From NCBI RefSeq assembly GCF_000400465.1, contig NW_008806279.1:248001-312000 (forward strand): a DNA stretch of 64,000 bases, written 5' to 3'. Origin of the DNA: Wallemia ichthyophaga EXF-994 (taxonomy: Eukaryota; Basidiomycota; Wallemiomycetes; Wallemiales; Wallemiaceae). Shown here one piece after another: positions 9,284-18,465 of this stretch (position 1 is its first letter; each line of letters begins with the position of its first letter). The position numbers and the translations under genes were made by a program. The notes below the pieces were generated by a model. That model worked only from the letters and a program-made list of their open reading frames with translations. It made no database searches and was not told the origin of the DNA.

Positions 9284-10765
9284 ATGCCCAAGTCTAACAA
9301 CGAGCTTCTATTTGCATCTTTAAACCAGGATTACAGGTGAGATGAGATATTTGCATGCATACACAAATTAACACGCCAACACAGCTGCGTCTCTGTCGGG
9401 ACTACAAAGGGATACGCTATAGCGAACTGCGAGCCTTTTGGCAGAATCCACGGAAAGAGTGAGCAGCGCCTGTAAAATGCACCCGACACACCCTTCTAAT
9501 CCTCAAGCAGACGATGGCGCCACCTCTCTCGTTGAGATGCTCTTCTGCACCTCGCTCATCGCAATCGTAGGCGGTTTGGACAGAAACTCTGACAGAAAGC
9601 TACAAATTGTCAACACTAAGCGTCAATCCATTATCTGCGACCTATTTTACCCCACAAAGATCCTTGGCGTCAAGCTGAATCGCAAACGCCTAATCGTAAT
9701 CCTCGAAAAGGAGATATACATGTACGATGTATCTGTGGGTGGAAAACATGAGCCACTTTCATCCCTCTAATCGCACTCCCAGAACATGAAACTCATCTGG
9801 AACTCAGAAACTTGCCCAAACCCAGACGCTGTCGTTGCGCTGTCGTCTTCCTCTGACCCCTCTTATCTCGTTTATCCGTCACAGTCCCCTTCCACTCAAA
9901 CCGCCTCTTCTGCTGCTCCTCCGCCACTGCCTAACGCTAATTCTCACTCTAACAACGGCGACGTCATTATCTTCGACACACTCTCACAACAAGCCGTAAA
10001 CTTGTTATCTGCACACAAGTCTCCCGTCGCTTCCCTGGCTCTCAATAGCTCCTCCTCAATGCTTGCAACTGCTTCCGATAAGGGCACCGTCATTCGCGTC
10101 TTTAGTCTCCCATCCGCCGATAAGCTCTATCAATTCCGACGCGGTTCATACCCAGCCAGAGTCTACTCTATCGCTTTCAATCAGGTCTCTACTCTGCTCG
10201 CTGTCAGCTCGGCTACTGATACCATACACATATTCAAGGTTGGAAGAAGTTTCGACGGTGCTTCCTCCAACAACGACGATATCACCTCTGAGACAAGCGA
10301 CAGACTGGCGAACCAGGCTGGAATGCTTGGTGGCTATGAAGCTTTTGTTGATGGCAAGAGGAGGTCTTCACTCGGAACGTATGTGCATAGCTCCTACTCC
10401 TCACTGCCCACTTACTCATCCCACTTCAGGTCCATATCGCAAAAAGGTCTTAGCTTTGGAAAGGCTTTGACTAGTGGTGCTGGTTCCATCTCTAAGCATC
10501 TGCCTCGTGGAGGTGGGTCAGGCTTGTTCATGTGCTCTCTCCTAACACACTTCCAGTCACAGAAATGTGGGAACCGTCTCGTGACTTTGCATTCGCAAAG
10601 CTGCCAGAAAGGGGCGTAGAGACGCGCGTTGGTTTATCCTCAACCCTTCCTCAACTAATGGTAGTCTCTTCTCAAGGACTCTTCTACTCATATTCGATAG
10701 ATCTCGAGAATGGAGGTGAATGTACGCTAATTAAGCAGTACAATCTCCTCGACAGTATGGAGTGA
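9284..10765 (+). CDS. ATG18: Atg18-family PROPPIN, phosphoinositide-binding autophagy WD40 protein
   Basis: Binds PI3P/PI(3,5)P2 on autophagic and endosomal membranes. Five exons: 9284-9336, 9385-9458, 9511-9734, 9783-10512 and 10557-10765, with introns of 48, 52, 48 and 44 nt, all in phase, for 429 residues. It opens with [18 protein letters not shown] and CEPFGRIHG, typical of the first blade. The lipid-binding signature [17 protein letters not shown] lies near residues 234-250. Before it is [18 protein letters not shown] Ser-rich insertion follows in the blade 6 region that carries the membrane-inserting loop. The last blade begins [20 protein letters not shown]. All features fit Atg18 rather than Atg21 or Hsv2, though these paralogues cannot be cleanly separated by eye. 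Confidence 0.92.
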
Positions 10766-10912
10766 GAGTGTAATCGCATGGATGGAATCTATAGCTATCA
10801 CTATCCACCTTTCCACGTCTCGTTCAAAATCACTTGTCTTCTTGTATACCCTCACAACCGCGAATTAACACAGCAATTACATTAATAATAAGTTATAAAC
10901 AAAGATTATCAA

Positions 10913-12242
10913 CTAAAGTCTAGCTTGCGATAACTTTGCTCGCAATTCATCCTCACCGCGCTTAGCGTTACTTTCAAACTTGTTAATCTGCGTTTCACCC
11001 GTTTGACGCATTTTGTTAGCCTCGTCTGTGACACACTTCCGTATATACTCCGCTAAAGTAAGAGTCCTGTCGTTGTTCTGTCCGCTGTTATCTGCGCTGA
11101 TTTCATCCGTTTCCTCAGTTTCTTTATTGACAACCTCCTTCAATCGACTTGGTGATTTGTTCATCTGGTTAAGCGCGTTTCGCGATGACCTAACTCCATT
11201 ACTATTGCTCAGTTCAGGGAATGGTGATAATTTTGTCGTGGGATCAGTTTTCTTGTCTTCTTTTGGTGTTGGCGGTAGTGGTTTCTTTGGACTCTCTACA
11301 ACATCTTCCAGCTGTGTCGGTTTCGTTGACAATTTCTTCTGCTGTGACACTGTCCTTGATGTTGTCCTCCGCGATGGCGGCTGTCTCGGCTGTGCGAGCT
11401 GTTGGAACTCCTCGGGTTGTCTCGACTGTGAGCGTGTGCGCGTACCTCTCTTGGGCAATTTCATCTCGCTTTCATCATTGTCGGTAGCTAATGAAGCGCT
11501 TCTCGATGTAGATTTGCCCTTTGTCTTCCTCCCTCCTTTCGCTGCTGGCTCCGGCTCTACCCCCGTGGTATCTATCTTGGTATCTGTGATTTTAGGTTGA
11601 GGGCAAGTCCCTTTGACTGATTTCGCGTCGAAAAATGAGCATTGTGGCGATCTGTTCTTGTGTTCTTCATTTGGATCATCGCCTTTCTGCCAGTCTGAAA
11701 GACTTAGATCGCAGAGTACGCACTGGCAGCAATCAAACGCTTCGGTAGTAGGTGCATAAGAGAATCCGGCAAGTGAGAGCTGTAGTGTGTTAACAAAACT
11801 GGAATTGACTTGAGAAGAAAACAAATCACACCTTATGTACAGATACAACGAGTGGTCGTACACATTTCACAAATGTCTGTTTACGGGCGTCGATCATCGG
11901 TCTACTACGTGGAACACGACCATTCTGAAGAGGTTCGTCTTCGTAGTAGTTGCGTCTATCCCGTCCAGCGTCTATATCGCCCCATATGAGTGCATCAACA
12001 TGCACACCACAAACCACTTTAGCGTACGGACATTGAGGAGCGAAATCAATATGCAACCTGTGTGGATTATCATCAGGTTTCCAATCACGTAGTTGAAGCT
12101 CGCAGTACGCGCAATGAACATTATCAGACTTTGAATCCATTGCGTAGAAACCCGCTTTCGATAATTCTTCGATATCGAGATGCAGTGTATTTCTATGATA
12201 CGCTCTATTATAGCTCTTTAAGCGATTCGTCTGGATTTCCAT
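10913..12242 (-). CDS. BIR1: Bir1/survivin-like protein with two BIR domains
   Basis: Probable chromosomal passenger complex subunit that targets Aurora kinase to centromeres. Exons 12242-11832 and 11779-10913 (52-nt intron) give 425 residues. The first BIR (about residues 8-75) has the zinc ligands in VHCAYCELQLRDWKPDDNPH and QCPYAK. The second (about 128-185) has DCCQCVLCDLSLSDW, EEH and QCSFF. The usual Trp before the second domain appears replaced (KCVRP). A long, disordered, basic, Ser/Thr/Pro-rich middle follows, then a helical C-terminus (TLAEYIRKCVTDEANKMRQ...EDELRAKLSQAR), which in Bir1 proteins mediates complex assembly. Two BIRs plus a long tail is the fungal arrangement. Confidence 0.88.
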
Positions 12243-12350
12243 TTCTGCGTAATTTGGTTTGCGTTGGGTGCGCTGCCGTGGTGGTGGTGGTTGAAACTAT
12301 TACAGTGAGCATATCGTTCAGACGCGTGATTGAAAACGCGTTTAGTAGAT

Positions 12351-12583
12351 TTAATGAAATATTATAGCTCTGCAGATCTTTAGGGGTTGGCTTGTCGACT
12401 TTGGCGTGTTGTCCGAATCCGTTTGACTTTGAGTGAAGTCATCAGAAGCAGCTTTTTGGCAGAGACGGTTGGAGATGGATAGAAACGGTGACATATACGC
12501 GCACTTTCCGGCCATTTGATCTGCTTGATCGCATCTGCTTGATCGCCTCGCTCTATCCGCATAAGCGAATTCATCTGCTGCAT
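12351..12583 (-). CDS. Unresolved small spliced gene, 5' end not found
   Basis: Two minus-strand open frames fuse in phase across a 53-nt GTGCGC...AAAAAG intron (12504-12452). The joined product reads MQQMNSLMRIERGDQADA...KWPE|TASDDFTQSQTD and ends ICRAIIFH. The upstream frame stays open and protein-like to about 12690 (NEAGDARACGCAQTPPELYL), so the true start is probably further upstream in an exon I cannot identify; 12583 is only the first in-frame ATG. No family is recognised. The gene would lie between Bir1 (same strand) and LSC2 (divergent). Confidence 0.35.
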
Positions 12584-12890
12584 TTTTTGAGCAGCGAATA
12601 CATCCAAATAGAGTTCTGGAGGTGTTTGCGCGCAACCACAGGCCCGCGCATCTCCAGCCTCATTCTCCTCGTGCTTCTGTGCCTCAAAAAAGGTGACGCA
12701 TCCATCACGCACCAAGAAGCCAACCGAAGCAGCCTAAAGGCTCCAATATACCCTCACCCACAGCTCACAAGAACATCACAAAATTTCTGCTCCTTTTACC
12801 TCGTTAAGCCTCTTTCTTTACCACACCCAACATTCACTGTAATTCTACCACCCAGAAACCCACAGCCAGGAATACTGACACAATTCACAG
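12584..12890. other. Upstream region of LSC2 and of the small minus-strand gene
   Basis: A pyrimidine-rich plus-strand leader (12750-12890) precedes the LSC2 ATG. The first part may contain 5' exons of the unresolved minus-strand gene. No other feature is visible. Confidence 0.35.
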
Positions 12891-14377
12891 ATGTTTAGAC
12901 AACAAGCCAGCAGAGTTTTCGCTCAAGTGAGATTACCGCGCAGCTGCATCCACTCCGTCATTGACCGATCCATCAGACATCAAGTGCCAGATCTGCCGTC
13001 GCACAGCAGAAGAGATGTTTATCTATCCACGAGTACGCTGCTCAAGCCATGCTCGCCAATGGCCAAGTCAACACACCAAAATCTATCCCTGCTTTCAGCG
13101 CTGAGGAGGCTTTGGCTGCTGCAAAGAAGTTTGACAAGAACGAGCTCGTAATCAAGGTGCGTGTGGCTGCTCGTCGCGGCTTATCCGTCTAATGTACACA
13201 CCAGGCTCAAGTTCTCGCTGGTGGTCGTGGTAAGGGTCACTTCAGCAACGGTCTCCAATCTGGTGTCCATCTCATCGATTCGTGCGTTTTTCTCATTTAT
13301 TTTGGCCAATTCACTCGTCTAACCACCCAATCACCCCCACAGTCCTGAAAAAGCTCAAGAACTCGCTTCAAAGATGATCGGAGCCAAGCTCATCACTAAG
13401 CAAACGGGTGAAGCTGGTAAGCTCTGCTCAGCAGTTATGCTCGCTGAGCGTCGCACTCCAAAGAAGGAATACTACGCCGCTATCCTCAACGATCGCTCTT
13501 CTCTCGGTCCAGTCCTCGTCGCCTCCTCAGAAGGTGGTATGTCTATAGAAGAGGTCGCCAGAGACACCCCAGAAAAGATTGTCAAAACTCCAATCGATTT
13601 CCAAAATGGCTTGTCACAAGCTGAAGCTTTGGATGTCGCTAAGAAGTTAGGCTTCTCTACCGAAGATGCTATCAAGCAAGCCGCCGGTATCTTCCAAAAC
13701 CTCTACAAGATCTTCAAGGAGAAGGACATGACACAAATTGAAATCAACCCTCTCGCTGAGACTGAGGATGGTGCTGTTTTGGCCATGGATGCCAAGTTCG
13801 GATTCGACGAGAACGCTGAGTTCCGTCAAGAGGAAGTGTTTAAGCTCCGTGACACAACACAGGAAGACCCACAAGAAGTCGAAGCTGCTGAGCACGGTCT
13901 CAACTTTATCAAGCTTGATGGTAACATTGGATGTCTTGTCAACGGTGCTGGTCTTGCCATGGCAACCATGGATGTCCTCACTCATCAGGGCGGTAGTCCT
14001 GCCAACTTCCGTGGGTTGGTTAGTTGTTGCTTGTCCTCTATACTAACTTTTACCCAGTTGACGTTGGTGGTTCAGCTACCCCAGCAGCAGTTAAGAAGGC
14101 ATTCGAACTCCTCTTGACTGAGAAGTCAGTACGTGCAATCTACGTAAATGTATTTGGTGGTATCATGCGTTGTGATATGATTGCTGAAGGTATCATCAAA
14201 GCCACTAAAGAACTTGACTTGAAGGTACCTTTAGTCGTACGTCTCCAAGGTACTAAGTCGGAAGAAGCCAGAAAACTCATCTCGGAATCTGGACTCAAAA
14301 TCTTTGCTACTACTGGTCTTGACGAGGGTGCAAGACTTTCTGTTCAAAAAGCCAATGAATATGCCGCATCAAACTAA
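12891..14377 (+). CDS. LSC2: Succinyl-CoA ligase [ADP-forming] beta subunit, mitochondrial
   Basis: TCA-cycle enzyme interconverting succinyl-CoA and succinate with ADP phosphorylation. Exons 12891-12926, 12977-13156, 13205-13281, 13343-14010 and 14058-14377 (introns 50, 48, 61 and 47 nt) give 426 residues. The N-terminus (MFRQQASRVFAQ...RSAVAQQKRCLS) is Arg/Ser/Gln-rich without acids, as expected of a mitochondrial presequence. The mature protein starts near IHEYAAQAML. ATP-grasp motifs VLAGGRGKGHFSNG and QIEINPLAETEDG are followed by the DAKFGFD segment. The CoA-ligase part has NGAGLAMATMDVL, N-F-L-DVGGSA rebuilt across the last intron, and VNVFGGIMRCD. The length is normal for the family. 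The short first exon carrying only the presequence start is supported by phase and composition. Confidence 0.95.
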
Positions 14378-14723
14378 ATTCTTGTAGACGAACCTAATCA
14401 ATAACTATTTCCTTTCAACATAGGCTGCATAATACACAATATACAATGCACAATAAACACACAAGAGACTTGCAAGTATAAGCGCTAATGAAAAATGAAT
14501 GATGTTCAATAACACAATTCAGTTGGACGCAAGTTGCGAAGAAACTGAGATAAAATATACTTTGGGAAGTGAGTAGTACGTAGATCAATCCATGATCTCG
14601 AATTGCAAACGAGCTGAGAAATTCCTTTTATATGAGATTTTCTTGAATATTGAGGAAGGCTGTTTCGAAGAGCGACAGCCTGTCTATATAGTGTGATCAA
14701 CACACATTGCAATCATATGGCGT
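14378..14723. other. Convergent intergenic region LSC2 / RlpA-like gene
   Basis: 3' ends of two converging genes. The sequence is AT-rich, with AATAAA-like strings near 14450 (plus strand). No coding feature is supported. Confidence 0.4.
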
Positions 14724-15131
14724 TTAGTTGAAGCTGAAGGTAACTGGAGCAACACCCTCAGATTGTGAGATACCGAGGGACTCGAAAACCTTTGGAAGGA
14801 GGTCGATGTGGTTGCTTTCACAGCTTGGACAGCAATCGACGACTGGCGCCGAGACTGTCTGACCGTTGCTTTCAATTTGGACATTCTGGCCACTGAGTCG
14901 AAAGTGAGTGGATATAAAGAATGTACTGCTGTTAGCTTACCACATGCTTGTGCAACCCATGTTCGAGCTCACTGCAACTCCCATTTGTGAGTTGCTGAGC
15001 TGCTGTCCACATGATCCAGTGCCGCCGTTGGCTTGGTAGAATGTTGCTTGGCCGCTGTTCTGACGTGCGACAGGAGAAGCAGCTGCACCAGCAGCAATTG
15101 CGACAACAGTAGCGATTTGTGTGAAGTACAT
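14724..15131 (-). CDS. Small secreted RlpA-like/DPBB protein (paralogue 1)
   Basis: Exons 15131-14941 and 14892-14724 (48-nt intron splitting a Cys codon TG|T) give 119 residues. A signal peptide is evident (MYFTQIATVVAIAAGAAASP). The mature domain is a single double-psi beta-barrel of the RlpA/barwin-like type: ATFYQANGGTGSCGQQLSNS, MGVAVSSNMGCTSMCGQNV, then VVDCCPSCESNHIDL with the Asp, a Cys pair and HxDL, and FESLGISQSEGVAPVTFSF at the end. Such small fungal proteins are secreted or cell-wall associated, related to expansin and barwin folds, and mostly of unknown activity. A 41-nt GTGAGC...GTGCAG intron (15174-15134, with GCTAAC) probably lies in the 5' leader. The paralogue at 18021-18465 has the same intron at the same codon. 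Confidence 0.85.
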
Positions 15132-15910
15132 ATCTGCACGCCGTTAGCAATACCATGCAGCATGTGTGGCTCACCCACTTATTGTTTAGAGAGTGTTGTA
15201 AACTTGCGTCTGGCGCTTAAAAAAAGATTGAGTTGTAGCTAAAGAAGAAGGAGTTATTCACAGCTCTCTTATTTATTTGCCAGATTTTCGAGACTTCTTG
15301 ACGTTGTGATTCAGATCAACTGAGTCGAGAAGCTACCGGCTGCGTGTGACAGCCGGAGCGGATGATCTTTGTTAGGTGAGCCGTTTGCCAGCTTAGCTTG
15401 CATTGCAGCCGTAGCTCAACACCATACCGTCTATGTTCCTCTCGTTGCATTTGTTCGTTAAGGTACCTTTTGTGGGGCAAGCTGCAAACTTTATGTGTGC
15501 TTTGGGTGCGCATTTGAGATACTTTATTGTATGTTATATTCATGCAGTACAATTAATTTCATTTTGGCCTCATATTGTCGCTCTTGCAGCTTAGCTGTCT
15601 GTGTAATATATGGATCCAGAACTGCTTCCGCCAGCCACGGGCATCCGTCAACTATACTAACGATTCTTAGAACTTTCTAACAAGCAACTCAAAATCGCCG
15701 CTTACCGGGATTATTCATCGAACAGTCGACGGCTCTGTCTCACATTGCGGCCGCAAGCACACGCAATGAGTAATTGAGACATTGTATCATTGTCGCAGTA
15801 TGCAAAATGTTTATAAGACTTTACGCATAAAAACGCAGTCTTTCGAATTTTCATGGCATTTTAGGTAGCACATAAAAGTCAAAAGGTTGCTGAACAAAAA
15901 AGAAAAGAAT
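15132..15910. other. Intergenic region upstream of RlpA-like gene 1 and downstream of tRNA
   Basis: Contains the promoter and leader of the minus-strand RlpA-like gene. The open frames here are short and lack protein-like composition. A short TTTT run at the tRNA end is listed separately. Confidence 0.4.
15896..15906 (-). terminator. RNA polymerase III T-run terminator
   Basis: Immediately after the tRNA 3' end, the minus strand reads TTTT then TTTTTT. This is a standard Pol III stop. Confidence 0.7.
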
Positions 15911-15991
15911 TGGTCCCTGCAGGGCTCGAACCTGCGACTTTGGAGTGATCTAATATTAGCTCCACACTCTAACCAACTGAGTTAAGAGACC
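15911..15991 (-). tRNA. tRNA-Ile (AAU anticodon) with a 7-nt intron
   Basis: On the minus strand the 81 nt fold as a cloverleaf. The acceptor GGTCTCT pairs with AGGGACC (one U-G pair). The D-arm is ACTC-loop-GAGT. The anticodon stem TGGAG/CTCCA encloses CTAATA, then TTAGATC, then A. The T-arm is GCAGG-TTCGAGC-CCTGC, and the discriminator is A. Reading the loop as C32 T33 A34 A35 T36 A37 leaves TTAGATC as an intron after position 37, the canonical tRNA intron site. The body closely resembles eukaryotic tRNA-Ile(AAU). CCA is not encoded. Confidence 0.9.
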
Positions 15992-16243
15992 TGTGCAAAC
16001 TCTTGGTTCATACTTAAATATAAACTATCACACAAAATAAATGAGCTTGTATTCATTCAATGTCGATTTCATAAGGACTTTTGCATATTTTTTTTTTTGG
16101 ATATTCTATTTTCAAAAAGCAGCTATAATGAAATTAGGCAGCCATTCAGGTTCTCGAGCAAGAAAAGCGTGGACATTGTTAGTTAAATACTGCTACTTAT
16201 GAAGCAAATGATTCGATCATCAGAAGCAGCGCAGGGGGGGGTG

Positions 16244-16349
16244 GGCGGTAAGAAGGCATATAGATAGACGAATATTATTAATTACTGTAACGCTTTTGAC
16301 TATATATTATGATTTCTATCTATCTATCGGCAAGATGGCGGTAAGAAGG
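16244..16349. repeat. 13-bp direct repeat pair
   Basis: GGCGGTAAGAAGG occurs at 16244-16256 and 16337-16349. Between the copies lie ATAGATAG and CTATCTAT motifs in inverted orientation. It may be a footprint of a small inserted element, or chance in low-complexity DNA. Confidence 0.4.
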
Positions 16350-16944
16350 TGATAGGAGGTCTTACGAAGTAATTCGTGCACTAAATGCAGTCCAAAAGTA
16401 TTCTTTCAGCCACTGGGACTCTTCAGGGAAATATTTATCGCATTGAATTGTAAACACTCTATACTTCCCGCGACTCACTTCCTTATCTGCAGTGATGATC
16501 AGAATCAGCAAATTTCAGACGTTGCCCCTGGGGCTCATATCTGCGAAAACTAAATTTCTTTTTGGCTGGGATAGTGGCTCAATTAGCCTCATTTGTGCAG
16601 GTTTCTTCGACTTCATATTATACGATCTTCACCTCAGTGGGCCGCTAACCAAGGTTAATCAAACCATCTCAAGAAAGGAAATTGATTTCATGTAAAAAAT
16701 TGAGTAAGATCCTTTTCCAATCTGAAGAAATTTGAGGACCGTAACGATGAGAAAGATCTGATCGTTTGTAAAGGCGGGTTCTCGATACTAATGAGGAAAA
16801 ATTCTACTCCGAAATGTTAGTCTGCGGTCTTGTTTTCCTGCTTTGAAAACGCTGTGTTTTGACTTTGGCATGGTATCGTTGGATGACGAGAACTCGGCGA
16901 CATTGATCTCTTGAACTGAATGTACACACAAATTAGGCAAAACA

Positions 16945-17109
16945 ATGGTGTTTAATAATTGGTCCTACATGGTCCAGGATCAATACTTGATTCATATTGA
17001 GAAATTGTTTGACCAGCATGAAGACGGTACAGTAGTGTTCTGGGAAGATAGTGGCACACTCTCTAAGAGTATGACTCCTCTTTGTCCCCATTGCAAAATG
17101 GTGCCGTAG
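16945..17109 (+). pseudogene. Coding-like remnant ending in CPHC motif
   Basis: A 54-codon open stretch from an ATG reads like real protein (MVFNNWSYMVQDQYLIHIE, FWEDSGTLSK, then a CPHCK pair) and stops at TAG. The upstream frame is also open for ten codons. It is too short and isolated to be an obvious gene and has no clear splice partners. It is more likely a surviving exon of a decayed gene. Confidence 0.3.
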
Positions 17110-17201
17110 TCTATTCTAAGTCTCCATTCAGAGGTAACAAGACAACGATATAGCCTCATCTTAATGGCTTAAGAACACTTACGCAAGTCGATGTAGATGC
17201 G

Positions 17202-17468
17202 ATGTGGTTGAAACGCAGAGCCTTACTTCGGGAAAGCGATTTCAGAAGTGAGACATGTCCGCAGAGCGCGCAACCTCGAGTACGATCTCTGAAGGCTTCG
17301 CCTCCGCCTCCATGTCAATTGCCACAGCCGATGCGCACATTGCGCCCTCGCAAATCGAAGACAGCGTACACGTCCAGAGTTGAGGAAGATAGTGAGGATG
17401 AGGTAATTGAACAAGATAATTAAGGCTCAGAATACACTGGTGGAAGTGACTATGAGAAAGAAAATTGA
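17202..17468 (+). pseudogene. Coding-like remnant with internal stop in an acidic tail
   Basis: The frame from ATG 17202 gives a basic, Pro-rich stretch and then LRPRKSKTAYTSRVEEDSED and EVIEQDN. A TAA at 17421 is followed in the same frame by GSEYTGGSDYEKEN and TGA. The acidic tail continues smoothly across the stop, which suggests a nonsense mutation in a former nuclear protein. The family is not recognised. Confidence 0.35.
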
Positions 17469-18020
17469 ATGAGGCTTTCGAAACTTACCTCTCTGCATTA
17501 TTTTTTTACTCTTTGATAAAGCGCATCAATGGTACCTAAATTTTTAAGCGCAATAATGTATCATTAAGCAATGGATCTTTGAACTCTTCAGCTTGTTTAA
17601 TCTAATACTTCCGTAATTACCTGCTTGCGTGTCTTCTCACTTTCCAAATTGGGCTTTACATACGGCGTCTATTACCAACATCCAAATCCGTATGCTGTAT
17701 ACCCGCTCGGAAACAAGTAAATTAATTACTAGATTCAATTAGCACTAGCGAAGACAATATACATATGACGTTCTGATCATCTCTGTGATGCATTGTCTGC
17801 TTTTGAGCTATCATTGGCGCTGGTTTAGGAGATGTATGCCTTTGATTTTTCCAAATATCTTAATTGGGCCTTAGAACATTCCATGTATCTAATATAAGTG
17901 GAATCATTAATTATACTCTTCTGTGCAAACAGTCTCTTCAGATCATTGTCTTAGGTTAAATCCAGTGCGTATGTATGCTACTTAAGAGTTTATCAGGCTC
18001 ACTATCGTTGCTTCAAAGAT

Positions 18021-18465
18021 ATGCAGTTTGCACATATTATCACAATTGCAGGGTTGGCTGCTGGAGTTATCGCTGCTCCTGTCAATGGGCAAAAAGCAAC
18101 GTTTTACAATGTGAGTATACGTACTGCCTTTTTCCTGTCTAAACAAACGCATCAGGCCTCTGTTGGAATTGGTGCATGTGGAAGACAACTTGACGAGTCC
18201 GACATGGGTGTGGCTTTGAGCACTGAAATGAACTGCAAAGCGTTTTGGTAAGTCTTTCCGAAAAATTGAAGCCTCCAATTAAAATTCAAATGAAAGCGGA
18301 ATGAATGTCGAAATCAATAGCAATGGGAACACAATTTCAGCACCTGTTGTCGATTGCTGCCCGGGTTGCAACAGTGATCACATAGACGTAACCCCAAATA
18401 TCTTTGAGTCTCTTAATATCCCCAAGTCTGAGGGTGTCGCAGATGTCTCATTTTTTCTAGGCTAA
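18021..18465 (+). CDS. Small secreted RlpA-like/DPBB protein (paralogue 2)
   Basis: Exons 18021-18110, 18156-18247 and 18297-18465 (introns 45 and 49 nt) give 116 residues. There is a signal peptide, MQFAHIITIAGLAAGVIAAP. The barrel reads KATFYN|ASVGIGACGRQLDESDMG, then ALSTEMNCKAFCGMNV, VVDCCPGCNSDHIDV and FESLNIPKSEGVADVSFF, aligning throughout with the protein at 14724-15131. The second intron splits the same Cys codon (TG|C) as the single coding intron of paralogue 1. The first intron, between FYN and ASVG, is extra. No frame damage is visible, so the gene appears intact despite lying next to decayed DNA. Function in the wall or outside the cell is inferred from the signal peptide. Confidence 0.85.

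Larger units (their letters stand above)
15992..18020. other. AT-rich gene-poor segment with broken coding-like fragments
   Basis: About 2 kb without an intact gene. It holds several short stretches with protein-like amino-acid composition ended by stop codons: minus 16514-16362 (contains RVFTIQCDKYFPEESQWLK), plus 16945-17109 (ends CPHCKMVP), plus 17202-17468 (acidic tail with an in-frame TAA), and minus about 17920-17825 (STYIRYMECSKAQLRYLEKS). A 13-bp direct repeat GGCGGTAAGAAGG lies at 16244-16256 and 16337-16349, next to ATAGATAG/CTATCTAT inverted motifs and a G8 run. This looks like decayed genes or mobile-element debris; no element can be named. Confidence 0.5.

Noticed and set aside
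12488-12898. Plus-strand 136-codon frame before LSC2
   Set aside because: It is antisense to the spliced minus-strand candidate, is low-complexity towards its end, and runs into the LSC2 start. It looks like a shadow frame and leader.
16231-16350. Possible CRISPR-like or miniature transposon array in the G-rich repeat area
   Set aside because: Only two 13-bp copies, no regular spacers, no terminal inverted repeats or target-site duplications visible.
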